Source: 2-01-FULL-33-17 sp964474375
GTDB taxonomy: Bacteria; Patescibacteriota; Minisyncoccia; Phycocordibacterales; UBA9973
Assembly (NCBI GenBank): GCA_964474375.1
Contig: CAYYSG010000002.1
Span: 1-64,000, forward strand
Direction of reading: 5' to 3'
Length of the DNA stretch: 64,000 bases
Every line of letters begins with the position of its first letter. The first letter of the stretch is position 1. This document shows positions 55,787 through 64,000 of the stretch, piece after piece. The notes under the pieces were generated by a model. The model was not told where the DNA came from. It saw nothing but the letters and a program-made list of their open reading frames with translations, and made no database searches. The position numbers and the translations under genes were made by a program.

Positions 55787-58700
55787 TTAAAGTTTTGGTG
55801 AATCAGGATTTTGCTCAAAAGGCACAAGTTCCGGATTTGCTAAATTAAGTTCAGGACACATTATTTCGTTTATTTTTTTAGTTGTGGTTAGGTATACAAT
55901 TCCTGTTGGAGAATTTAGTTTCCAAGGAGTTAAGATAGAATCTTTGTGCATCCATTGGAACTTTTTAACTTCGGCATCAGTCAGTGTTCCAAAGAATCCT
56001 GTAATTGGTAGATTTGATTTCAGATAATCATTTAAGAATTTTTGAATTTTCTTTACAGACTCAGGATCATTTTTGTAACCTTTACGTAAGAATTTGTCTA
56101 AATATATTCCACAAGTTGTTGATTCACCTAATACTTGACCTGTTGTTACTGGTGCTGAGAAATTACCCAAAAATGCTATTGGTACTGAACCTCCTCCGCC
56201 GCCATTATTGGTTGGTGGATTTTGAGGAGGATTATTGTCCTCTTCATCGTCTTCGTCTTCTGGTTCTTCCGGTTGTTCTGGTTGTTCTGGCAAAGCATTG
56301 ACTGTTATGTTTCTAATAACTGCTACTGCTGGTAAAGCCCCTGAATCTATATAGTTATAGGTAACTTGATAATTCCCAGGTACATTAGTGTCTACAGTTC
56401 CAGTTATATTAGTGACTGGTAAGTTATTACCGTCTTCTGTGTCGTTAGCTACTGCACCTAGCTCACTGTAAGCGTCGCCTACATTTAAAATAATAGAAGC
56501 ATCACCATTTAGAACAATAACGGGTACATTATTAACTGGTGCTTCTGGTTCAGGTTCTTCGTCAACAGGTGTACATTCTTCATAGTTTACAGTTAGTTTG
56601 TATGCAAGACCTGCGGGATTAGTCTGTGGAGTAGAGCCGGCCAATGCCCAGTTTTTAACAGAGAAAGACAGAATGTTCGTACCGTTTATTAAGTCAGTGT
56701 CAGGTATATTATATGTATCTATTGCACCAAAATTGTTTTCAGTACTATCACCAATAGTTGTAAATGTATTGAGACTACCGCTGTATGAATTATCCACTAA
56801 AACTTCAAGCACTGCGGATAATGGTGTGCCTGGAATTGTGAATGATTTTGCAAAGTTCACAAATTCGTCCTGAGTAGGATTACTTACCCCATCAACATTC
56901 CAGATCCAATTTGCTCCACTTATACTACTCCAGCCTGTGTGAATAAATGACAGGATAGATGTAGTACCAGAATCAACAGAGTCATTAGTATCACTAACAA
57001 CAGTCATAGTTTTTTCAGTACAAACTTGTGGCGGATTTTCTGGCTCAGGTTCTGGGTTGTTACATTTTGTATTATGAACTATTACATGTACGTCCCCATC
57101 CACCACAATAGGATCCAGTGTTGGTGTTATAGATGCAGATACAGCTTCTTCGTAAGTTTTACCTACAGAATATCCAACTAATGCGTATGGTTTGTATTGA
57201 TCAGTGTGAAAAGGTTTTAGTTCACCACAACTAGCACCAACAGTAGCGGTTGCTAATTCTTCATTTAATTCATAAACAGACCCGCCTGGTAGAACTAAAG
57301 TAGATGCTTGGTACGGGACGTCGCCTTCTCTGTGTCCATCATTGTCTAGGTTGAACCACAAAGCTTCGGTTATAGAATAAATTGGGAAATGTATACTAGT
57401 AGTCATTAAAGATGTTGCTTTTACACCATCTATAAATTTAGAAACCCTGACTCTCCCCGGTTCTTTTGTGCTAATTATTTGATTCACGATAGTAAATGTT
57501 TCGTTTTGAGAATCTATTTGAACATCACCTAGTCCGGAAACATTTTCCCAGCCTTCTTGCATTATTTCATCAACAGCATATGTTCCATAAGGTACATTTT
57601 CGAAACTAACACAGCCATTCTCACCGGTTACACCAGCATAGCCTTTATTAATATCAACAGTTAGACTACCTGAATTATCACCAAACCAGCCTTCGTTTTG
57701 AGTAGTACCACTACCGTCAAATATACGTAGATTTGCTGGACCATCAATAGGCGCAATTATTGAACGCGCATAGTTATGCAAACTATTATATGGACCCCAG
57801 ACAGAATCTGGGTCAAAGCTATTGTTGATTTGTAGTTCCAATATGTCTGTTTGGTAGCCAGTATAGCCATCCATTTGAGTTGCCCAAGAATCAGTAGTTG
57901 AGTATTCAGTGTCTACTGGATTAGCACCACCTTGGTTTAGCCATGTACCAGCTGATTTAAAAATATAGGATAGTCCAGAAAGTAGTAAATTAGTGTTAAC
58001 ACCAGATGAGATATTCGTAGGAACATTTAGACCTGACTGCACAGATTCACCTTTGAGCATAACAGTCCAACCGGATAAATTGTTTTGATTTTGATCCACC
58101 TTACAAACATTCACTGTGGAAGTTTCCGGGACACAAGCCCCGTTAACTTTGTGCATTCCATTAGGTACACCGAGCTGCTCGCCTTCTATATTAGGGCAAG
58201 AGTCAATTTCATAGTTAAAAGCTACACAGTGAACAGTGTCTGATTTTGTAGGTTGTTCTATGTAATCATAGTTATCATAATTCAAAACATCGTTTTGACA
58301 ATATAGTTCTGCTGAATATTTTGATTCAGTAGAATCCATATCATCAACCCCAGTAAGGGCACCAGAAAAACCTAAGTAATATGGGCTTACCTTTTCACGA
58401 ATCCAAAGAGGTTCTTGTCCTGTTACTTCAGTAGAAGTAACACCATTGTTCATAGTTGCCCCAAAAGTAGTCCAGCCACTGCCACCGGTTTCAAGATTAT
58501 CACCAGGATTAGCAGCAGTATAAAGAGCCCACTCAAAACTAAAGTCCGATGCTAAATAACATCCAGGATGAGAATTTACCCAGTCAGTTGCTGTAGTGCT
58601 AGTTATATCAGGTCCACCATTACCCCAGTTAGGCAGGTCGCTTTCATGAGTACAAACAACTTTGGTCATAACAATAGTTGTTTTTATTTCTTCAGGAACT

Positions 58701-59251
58701 TCTATTGCTATTTGATCGCCTGTTACATTAACTTCATCAAATTTAACTTCATCGTTTTCTGCATCTAAATTAGCCAAAAATCTTATACCAAAATTAGGAT
58801 TATTTGATGCACCTTCAGGTAAAATTTGTGATACATTATTCCATCCATCATTTTGCTCTGAATTTGTATCATTAGAATTATCAATAGTAAAAAAAGTAAC
58901 CCAATTAGAACCATCTAAGGTATATTCAGTTTTTACGGTATCTGAGCTATCTAGACTACCTCCAGCTTTATACCAAAAAGACACTGAGATGTTTTCAAAA
59001 CCTGTGGTGTCAATGTTAGTCTTTTTTAAAACAGAATCCTCTACCTCACCCTTTACACGAGCAGACTTTGAACCGGAATACGCTGTATTACTAGAAGCCC
59101 ATTTTGAGCCAACTGGCGTCGACCATGATGAAAAACCAGTCTCAAAACCATCACTAAATAAATCTGTAGCCGCTGAGATATTGGAAATTATTCCAAACAC
59201 AAGCATACCAAGTATACCTGTAAATAAACCGAACTTTATGAACTTTTGCAT
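55787..59251 (-). CDS. Large secreted surface protein with Ig-like modules and a C-terminal peptidoglycan-binding-like domain
   Basis: About 1154 residues from ATG 59251. A signal peptide (FGLFTGILGMLVFGIISNISAA) precedes a lectin-like beta domain (FSDGFETGFSSWSTPVGSKW). SdrD B-like/prealbumin-like stretches follow (CVSFENVPYGTYAVDEIMQEGWENV), then a DUF5011-type Ig module (VIVLNGDASIILNVGDAYSELGAVANDTEDG). After an acidic Pro/Glu linker comes a C-terminal PG_binding_1-like domain (SVKKIQKFLNDYLKSNLPITGFFGTLTDAEVKKFQ). The many paired cysteines suit an exported protein. It may hold the cell wall or other cells. Confidence 0.82.
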   Translation of the reverse strand: MQKFIKFGLFTGILGMLVFGIISNISAATDLFSDGFETGFSSWSTPVGSKWASSNTAYSGSKSARVKGEVEDSVLKKTNIDTTGFENISVSFWYKAGGSLDSSDTVKTEYTLDGSNWVTFFTIDNSNDTNSEQNDGWNNVSQILPEGASNNPNFGIRFLANLDAENDEVKFDEVNVTGDQIAIEVPEEIKTTIVMTKVVCTHESDLPNWGNGGPDITSTTATDWVNSHPGCYLASDFSFEWALYTAANPGDNLETGGSGWTTFGATMNNGVTSTEVTGQEPLWIREKVSPYYLGFSGALTGVDDMDSTESKYSAELYCQNDVLNYDNYDYIEQPTKSDTVHCVAFNYEIDSCPNIEGEQLGVPNGMHKVNGACVPETSTVNVCKVDQNQNNLSGWTVMLKGESVQSGLNVPTNISSGVNTNLLLSGLSYIFKSAGTWLNQGGANPVDTEYSTTDSWATQMDGYTGYQTDILELQINNSFDPDSVWGPYNSLHNYARSIIAPIDGPANLRIFDGSGTTQNEGWFGDNSGSLTVDINKGYAGVTGENGCVSFENVPYGTYAVDEIMQEGWENVSGLGDVQIDSQNETFTIVNQIISTKEPGRVRVSKFIDGVKATSLMTTSIHFPIYSITEALWFNLDNDGHREGDVPYQASTLVLPGGSVYELNEELATATVGASCGELKPFHTDQYKPYALVGYSVGKTYEEAVSASITPTLDPIVVDGDVHVIVHNTKCNNPEPEPENPPQVCTEKTMTVVSDTNDSVDSGTTSILSFIHTGWSSISGANWIWNVDGVSNPTQDEFVNFAKSFTIPGTPLSAVLEVLVDNSYSGSLNTFTTIGDSTENNFGAIDTYNIPDTDLINGTNILSFSVKNWALAGSTPQTNPAGLAYKLTVNYEECTPVDEEPEPEAPVNNVPVIVLNGDASIILNVGDAYSELGAVANDTEDGNNLPVTNITGTVDTNVPGNYQVTYNYIDSGALPAVAVIRNITVNALPEQPEQPEEPEDEDDEEDNNPPQNPPTNNGGGGGSVPIAFLGNFSAPVTTGQVLGESTTCGIYLDKFLRKGYKNDPESVKKIQKFLNDYLKSNLPITGFFGTLTDAEVKKFQWMHKDSILTPWKLNSPTGIVYLTTTKKINEIMCPELNLANPELVPFEQNPDSPKL

Positions 59252-59370
59252 AATAATCAAAATAACACTAATCGAACCCCCTCTATCAAAAAGAGATACT
59301 AATATAACTTCATAGTACTACTATCAGCTCTAATGTCAATGGTAAAAAAATAATTGTGTGTAATACCTGT
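59252..59370 (-). promoter_or_regulatory. Promoter region of the large surface-protein gene
   Basis: TTGACA on the minus strand, a 16-nt spacer and TACTAT, about 75 nt before ATG 59251. The leader has a weak hairpin (TCTCT/AGAG). Otherwise I see nothing in this gap. Confidence 0.45.
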
Positions 59371-59676
59371 TTATAAGATTTCAAAGACTATATTTAAATG
59401 ATCCCCCTGGAAAACACCCTCTTTTTTGCGGATTTGTTTTTTTATAGATAATAAATATATTTCCTGAGTTTTGTACGGGAAAAGGGCTGTAGTCCAAATG
59501 CTTTTTCCAATACTTGCTTTTATTTTTATAAACCCCGCACCGTAAATCTTATTTTTATATTTTTGTTTTATTTCTGAAGACGTCTTTTTGTCCAGCCCTA
59601 CAAAATGCCACCCTGCATCCCCGGGCCACACAAAAACCTTACCTTTTATTTTATGTATTTTATTTTTGAGATTCAT
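59371..59676 (-). CDS. DUF1905 family protein
   Basis: 101 residues matching the DUF1905 pattern: KVFVWPGDAGWHFVGLDKKTSSEIK, GAGFIKIKASIGKSIWTTALFPYKTQEIYLLSIKKQIRKKEGVFQGD. A small beta-barrel is expected; the biochemical role is not established. Its ATG lies within the end of the upstream cohesin gene (17-nt overlap), so it belongs to the dockerin/cohesin operon, although it has no signal peptide and is probably cytoplasmic. Confidence 0.85.
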   Translation of the reverse strand: MNLKNKIHKIKGKVFVWPGDAGWHFVGLDKKTSSEIKQKYKNKIYGAGFIKIKASIGKSIWTTALFPYKTQEIYLLSIKKQIRKKEGVFQGDHLNIVFEIL

Positions 59677-60946
59677 CTCCCGAAGTATTTTGGTTTATAT
59701 TTCTAAAATACCTATAAGTCTTGCGTATGTTATCGAGTATATGATGTCCAAATAGGTAATGTAGTATTAATTCTAGAATAACCAAACCTAACAATATAAA
59801 TGCAATATACAGTCCAAATTTCTTAAATAACTGCATGAATGAATATCCAGGATACAAATCCACATAAGATTCTGTAACATTACCAGCATTATCATATGCT
59901 CGAACAATAACCCGGGTGGAGTCTGTGTTATCCATAGGCACAAGATATGGGGATTCTGTTTCCACAAAAACAGGTGAAGCTGAGCCTATTGAATTTTTAT
60001 TAATTACACCAACTTCATAATGCGATACTCCGGACATTGTATCTGTCGTAAAGAAAGATGCCATGTATTTTTTCATACCATTTTCATCTTTGAATGAATT
60101 AGCGCCTATTTTAAAACTGGCTGGAGGCAAGGTATCTATACGCACAGCAAAATGTGAAGTCGCACCCCAAACACCCTTAGAAAATGATTTTACATGCAAA
60201 TATGTAATTCCATCTTTGACTGCTTCATAAAAAACAGAAGCATCTTTATGAGTAATAGTACTGGCAGGTATAGTTCCGGCTGTATTATCAAGAAAAACAC
60301 TAAACCCTGTTATGTCAGCATTTTTATCCCAAGAAAATATCGGGCTATTATTGTTATACCAGCTATCCTGTGAAGGATGTGTTTCAGAATATATGTTTAC
60401 TCCATCTGGTGCACGGTTTACCAAATTATAAGTAGCACCGGATTTTGCTAACAAAACCTCGGAACCAAGTCCATCATTTAAATTAGCGCTAGAATTATCG
60501 CTTATTGTGACTCTGGTTGTACCAGACGATAGAACTTTAAACGTAATAGTGATTATCAACCCAGAGCTAGTTACAATACCAGGACTAGGAACAACTCCAG
60601 CTAAAGATGCGGTTCCCTTTCTATTGTCGTATTTGGGTGGTTCTACCCATATACCAAATATAGATTTTCCGCCTGATGGATTAACAATAGATAATTTCGC
60701 AGGGTCAAAATTAATTTTTAAATCAATAGCATTTATATTACTACCTTTGGTGTCTATATATATAGGAGCTTCAAATGTTGAACCAACTAAAAATGTAGCA
60801 TTTCTTGGAGATATAAATATTTCTGACTTAGCTAAAAGATTCTGGGCGTTTATATTTATAGATTCTTGTGCAAATACAAAAACAGGCGCTAGTGTAAAAA
60901 CTAGAATCAAATAAATTGCTGACATTTTTTTTACTAAAAAATTCAT
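59660..60946 (-). CDS. Cohesin-domain membrane protein (third cohesin gene)
   Basis: 428 residues. A signal peptide (AIYLILVFTLAPVFVFA) precedes a cohesin domain at about 40-175: ATFLVGSTFEAPIYIDTKGSNINAIDLKINFDPAKLSIV, SGLIITITFKVLSSGTTRVTISDNSSANLNDGLG. Ig-like modules follow (WYNNNSPIFSWDKNADITGFSVFLDN, then TLPPASFKI). A C-terminal helix (YIAFILLGLVILELILHYLFG) and basic tail anchor it. Cohesins bind dockerins, and a dockerin is encoded three genes upstream. It abuts the previous stop. Confidence 0.88.
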   Translation of the reverse strand: MNFLVKKMSAIYLILVFTLAPVFVFAQESININAQNLLAKSEIFISPRNATFLVGSTFEAPIYIDTKGSNINAIDLKINFDPAKLSIVNPSGGKSIFGIWVEPPKYDNRKGTASLAGVVPSPGIVTSSGLIITITFKVLSSGTTRVTISDNSSANLNDGLGSEVLLAKSGATYNLVNRAPDGVNIYSETHPSQDSWYNNNSPIFSWDKNADITGFSVFLDNTAGTIPASTITHKDASVFYEAVKDGITYLHVKSFSKGVWGATSHFAVRIDTLPPASFKIGANSFKDENGMKKYMASFFTTDTMSGVSHYEVGVINKNSIGSASPVFVETESPYLVPMDNTDSTRVIVRAYDNAGNVTESYVDLYPGYSFMQLFKKFGLYIAFILLGLVILELILHYLFGHHILDNIRKTYRYFRNINQNTSGDESQK

Positions 60947-61818
60947 TACATTTTTTCGATATCGTCTATCTTATCCATTATAACTTTTTCTGCGTCATAT
61001 ATATCGCTCTCTATTGCACTACCATGCTTTTCTTTTATATCTTCTTTTAGAATAGCAAAACTTTTTCTAGCAATTCTCTTTGTTTCTTCTAGTTTTTGGT
61101 CAACCTTGTATCTGTAACGTAAATAGATATAAAGTAAAGAGAAAATTAAAAATACCCAGATAAATAATAGTAATATTGAGCCTGTATCAAATTTATGTAT
61201 ATAAGAATAGAACACAGTTTGGGTGGCAGGATTTTCACTAATATCGGTTTTTGGTGTTACGGCTTCTTTTATTATGTCTTTTATTTCTTTTGGCTCTGGT
61301 TTTGTAGGCGTAGTAACTTCAGCTGCCGGAGCAATATTAAAACTAGCTTCGTTCATGCTTTTCAAAGTATTAGTCCCAGCACCATCATTGGCCAACACAC
61401 TACCTGATATAAAATTGACTATACCTATACCCGTAGACTTAGCCCTAAAAGTCAGATTCACTACAGTTGCACCACTACCAGTGTACCCACCTAGCGTAAC
61501 ACCTTCGAAAGATGCAGTCCCAGCCGTATTAGAAAAAGTTGGCTCTTGTGCCCACAGGCTGATAATAGAACCTGCTTTTGAAATAGAAACCAGAGACAAA
61601 TTATCCTGAGTAAAACGCAGACGTGACGAAACTGCATTTATTGACTCATTTGGGCTAACGACCAGTAATTTGACTACTATTGCATCTCCAACGTTATAGC
61701 TTCCCCCTTCTGGTGTAAGTAATAAATTAGAAGCAGAAACACTACTCGCACTAATTAAAAATGTAGCAAAAGCTAAAAATATTACTTTATTTAATTTTAA
61801 AAATTTTATTTTTAGCAT
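60946..61818 (-). CDS. Cohesin-domain membrane protein (second cohesin gene)
   Basis: About 290 residues from the ATG at 61818, overlapping the upstream gene by 32 nt. A signal peptide (VIFLAFATFLISASSVSAS) precedes one cohesin domain: LTPEGGSYNVGDAIVVKLLVVSPNESINAVSSRLRF, GATVVNLTFRAKSTGIGIVNFISGSVLANDGAG. A Pro/Lys/Thr linker leads to a membrane helix (ILLLFIWVFLIFSLLYIYLRY) and a charged cytoplasmic coiled-coil (KLEETKRIARKSFAILKEDIKEK). The cytoplasmic helix could signal or tether. Confidence 0.85.
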   Translation of the reverse strand: MLKIKFLKLNKVIFLAFATFLISASSVSASNLLLTPEGGSYNVGDAIVVKLLVVSPNESINAVSSRLRFTQDNLSLVSISKAGSIISLWAQEPTFSNTAGTASFEGVTLGGYTGSGATVVNLTFRAKSTGIGIVNFISGSVLANDGAGTNTLKSMNEASFNIAPAAEVTTPTKPEPKEIKDIIKEAVTPKTDISENPATQTVFYSYIHKFDTGSILLLFIWVFLIFSLLYIYLRYRYKVDQKLEETKRIARKSFAILKEDIKEKHGSAIESDIYDAEKVIMDKIDDIEKM

Positions 61819-62650
61819 TTTTTTTAAATACGACAATTACTACTGCAATTAGGATCAAAAATATAAACAAATAGACCCTAGGAATATCTGAATTAAACAA
61901 AGTATGAATTTCTTCATTGTCAGCAAAATCGACAGCTTTTATTTTAACAAAAATATTTTTATTAGATTCTAAACTATATGGACTGTCGATTCGAATCCAT
62001 TCACCTTTTGATTTAATATAGACGCCCTTAATACCTGTTTCTTTGTCTATCGCATTAAATATTATAACATTCTCACCATTATATAGTAATTCATCTTTGA
62101 CTATTTTTACTTCAAGAGTTGGCTTATTTGCATCGTTGATTTCAAATCTTTTATCTTTTATTTGTGAATTTATTTGAACAACCGCACTAACACTATTTGG
62201 TTTAATTAATGTACCCATACCATCATTCCTTGCTACTTCGACATTATTAAAAGTTATTATTGCCGTTCCTTGTTTTTTAGGTATAAAAAAAGCTCTTCCA
62301 ATATTACCCCTGTTTAGTAAACTAGGCTCATTTAAAAATCCTGAAAAACCATTTGGGGTTACACCAGCTATTTGAAACGAACCTTTGTCTATTATTTTTG
62401 AACTAATCCAGTGTGTAATAATAGACTGGCTATTATCAAAACGACTGAATTCTAGAATATCTTCATCAAAATTTAAATTTGATTCTATTGCATTAATACT
62501 GGCACCTTCTGTGTTTATATAAATATCTACATAAAATTCTTCGGAAATAGAAACATTGTTTGAATTTGGAACAAGAAGAACAACCTCGGCATTAGCAAAG
62601 CCATAAAAACTTAGGAAACAAATGAGTAAAACAAATATAAATCTTTTCAT
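61787..62650 (-). CDS. Cohesin-domain membrane protein (first cohesin gene)
   Basis: 287 residues. A signal peptide (FIFVLLICFLSFYGFANA) precedes a cohesin domain: LVPNSNNVSISEEFYVDIYINTEGASINAIESNLNFDEDILEF, GTAIITFNNVEVARNDGMG. A small Ig-like stretch (TLEVKIVKDELLYNGENVIIFNAIDKETGIKGVYIKSKG) and a C-terminal helix (VYLFIFLILIAVVIVVF) with a basic tail follow. It lies 4 nt after the dockerin gene. Confidence 0.87.
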   Translation of the reverse strand: MKRFIFVLLICFLSFYGFANAEVVLLVPNSNNVSISEEFYVDIYINTEGASINAIESNLNFDEDILEFSRFDNSQSIITHWISSKIIDKGSFQIAGVTPNGFSGFLNEPSLLNRGNIGRAFFIPKKQGTAIITFNNVEVARNDGMGTLIKPNSVSAVVQINSQIKDKRFEINDANKPTLEVKIVKDELLYNGENVIIFNAIDKETGIKGVYIKSKGEWIRIDSPYSLESNKNIFVKIKAVDFADNEEIHTLFNSDIPRVYLFIFLILIAVVIVVFKKNAKNKIFKIK

Positions 62651-62654
62651 AAAA

Positions 62655-63986
62655 TTATCCGGTCCAGTTATAAGCCATTATAGAGAAGTCGACAATACTA
62701 ATAATTCCATCGTTATTCAAATCAATATTAGCTGGTGGATTTGATTTCTTATACCAATAAGCCATTATAGAAAAGTCGACTAGGTTAACTTTGCCGTCAC
62801 AGTTTAAGTCGCCTCGTAAACTAGAACAAGTAGTAGCTTCTTTTTTCTTAGTCTCGGTTCCAACATTAAACCCGACAGTATTCCCGAATGGTGAAACTTC
62901 GGTGTTTATTGCTGATTTTGATTTAGCAGTATGCGAACCAATTTCAAGAGGAGCTGTATCAAAATTCAAAAGATATACTCCGTCTTTATCTGTACTAACT
63001 TTATTAAAAAATTCTTGTTCGGAATGTACCGAAATTGTAATTTCGCTCTCAGGAACACTTTGTCCAAAGATAGCCACATTCTCACCTTGTTTAACAACTG
63101 ACTTATCTACATCAATTGTTGGTGAAAGAAATATTCCACCAATATTAATAGTTGCATTCTCGGTCACATAAACAGGAAAAGAAAATGCTGTTGATTTTCG
63201 AAAGGTTGAATCTTCACCATATACAGAAAAAGTATAATTACCGTTAGATAATGCACTGACAGCTACGGAGAAGTTAGCCAAAGGGTCAGCAATGGTCGTA
63301 GCAACTATAGTACCATCTTTCAGAATTGTGACTTTTGATGAAGGATAAGCTCTTCCTGATAAATTTATATTACCAGAACCAGTTGTATCAGTACTACCGG
63401 TGGTACCAGTAAAGCCACCACCGCCACCTCCTCCTCCGCCAGTAGTAGCGGGGGGTGAACCAGCTGGGGTACCAGAAACAACAACGGAATCACTAACTAT
63501 TAACCCTGATACGTAGCTTCGTACTTTGAAATAATACGTTGTTCCATTGCTCAAAGATGAAAATGTATTATTAAGAGAAACCCCAACGTTAGTATAAGTA
63601 AACGGACCACTGGAATTAGTACTAATTCCAACCTCATAGCTAGTTACATTACCTAAAGTCCCAACAGAAGCCGTCCAAGAAACTAGGACATTTTGATTAC
63701 CAGCAGTAGTCGAAACTACTGGAGTTGTAGCTATCGGAAAATATAAGAAACCAGCATTTTTATCAAAACTAGTAGACGAAGATTCCCCGCTTTCAAGTTG
63801 TCCCGATGAAGATATATATTGAAAACTAGTACTACTAGATATTCCACCTTCTGCAATACCAATAAGAGGGTTTTCTATTTGAAAATTAGTACTACTCATA
63901 TATTGTGCATGAGCAAAGGAAAACAAAAAACCCATTATGATTAAGATTGTAGAAATAGTTAAAATGCTTTTTACAAATCTTTTCAT
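62655..63986 (-). CDS. Secreted fibronectin III-like protein with a C-terminal dockerin
   Basis: 443 residues. A signal peptide (ILTISTILIIMGFLFSFAHA) leads to a fibronectin III-like module (TTPVVSTTAGNQNVLVSWTAS, then NGTTYYFKVRSYVSG) and a Gly-rich hinge. Two Ig-like modules follow, and finally a type I dockerin: GDLNCDGKVNLVDFSIMAYWY and IDLNNDGIISIVDFSIMAYNW, two Ca2+-binding loops with Asp/Asn at the ligand positions. It starts the operon of three cohesin genes, and its ATG is 14 nt from the window edge, so its promoter is not seen. Confidence 0.92.
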   Translation of the reverse strand: MKRFVKSILTISTILIIMGFLFSFAHAQYMSSTNFQIENPLIGIAEGGISSSTSFQYISSSGQLESGESSSTSFDKNAGFLYFPIATTPVVSTTAGNQNVLVSWTASVGTLGNVTSYEVGISTNSSGPFTYTNVGVSLNNTFSSLSNGTTYYFKVRSYVSGLIVSDSVVVSGTPAGSPPATTGGGGGGGGGFTGTTGSTDTTGSGNINLSGRAYPSSKVTILKDGTIVATTIADPLANFSVAVSALSNGNYTFSVYGEDSTFRKSTAFSFPVYVTENATINIGGIFLSPTIDVDKSVVKQGENVAIFGQSVPESEITISVHSEQEFFNKVSTDKDGVYLLNFDTAPLEIGSHTAKSKSAINTEVSPFGNTVGFNVGTETKKKEATTCSSLRGDLNCDGKVNLVDFSIMAYWYKKSNPPANIDLNNDGIISIVDFSIMAYNWTG

Positions 63987-64000
63987 AATGGGTTTTTGCG

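Noticed and set aside
62790..63980. Repeats in the dockerin and Ig-module genes as a possible CRISPR or tandem DNA repeat
   Set aside because: The similarity is at protein level (Ig modules and the two dockerin loops); there are no regularly spaced identical DNA repeats.
54..63986. UGA recoded as glycine or tryptophan, as in some CPR lineages
   Set aside because: All conserved genes are full length under the standard code; UGA does not interrupt them. It is absent as a stop but not used as sense.

Overview
The window is low-GC, gene-dense bacterial DNA with very short intergenic gaps, and it reads as a genome of the Candidate Phyla Radiation (Patescibacteria), most likely a parcubacterium. 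The grounds are the reduced housekeeping set, membrane-anchored surface proteins with cohesin, dockerin and Ig-like modules, a minimal PilMNO cluster with no PilQ nearby, a short RecO, a long-loop ribosomal protein S12, and rplK with no rplA beside it. The genus cannot be named from this sequence. I see no insertion sequence, prophage, CRISPR array, rRNA or replication origin. There are 67 protein genes and one tRNA; 59 of the proteins are on the minus strand.

Layout. 1-1551 (+): EF-P, a small basic protein and pterin carbinolamine dehydratase. 1591-9057 (-): unknown proteins, including two frames of one helical-repeat protein joined at an A7 slippery site; rpsF-ssb-rpsR; TatD; and an AAA_28-CYTH gene pair. 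9165-20356: MetRS, GlyRS, RecO, an IleRS carrying an inserted histidine phosphatase domain behind a T-box leader, and dUTPase. 20397-29844: thymidylate kinase, RluD, a class Ic-like ribonucleotide reductase, secE-nusG-rplK, and a SIMPL protein. 29900-37676: a MacAB-like exporter, CapA, and the str genes fusA, rpsG and rpsL. 37881-44661: FKBP, an antiporter-like protein, MscL, Nudix, and the thymidylate cycle glyA/folA-thyA followed by dcd. 44689-50165: pilus genes, a stand-alone tRNA-binding domain, ruvX joined to a tRNA-Arg, malic enzyme and an RRM protein. 50298-63986: a Pif1-like helicase, a P-type ATPase, a CAP protein, a 1157-residue surface protein and a dockerin/cohesin operon that runs to the window edge.

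Working together. dUTPase, Dcd, Tmk, ThyA, DHFR, SHMT and NrdAB make a near-complete deoxynucleotide and dTMP supply. The surface genes suggest investment in contact structures: pili and a cohesin-dockerin assembly.

Gene expression looks unusual. Thirteen genes have a -10 hexamer exactly 6 nt before the start codon, which predicts leaderless mRNAs. I saw no clear Shine-Dalgarno motif at the starts I checked. None of the 67 genes ends in UGA (51 UAA, 16 UAG). Two copies of an unrecognised structured element lie at 19350-19430 and 37811-37868. The strongest candidates for something new are this element, the A7 frameshift junction, the IleRS-phosphatase fusion with its T-box, the tRNA-ruvX junction and the dockerin/cohesin operon.
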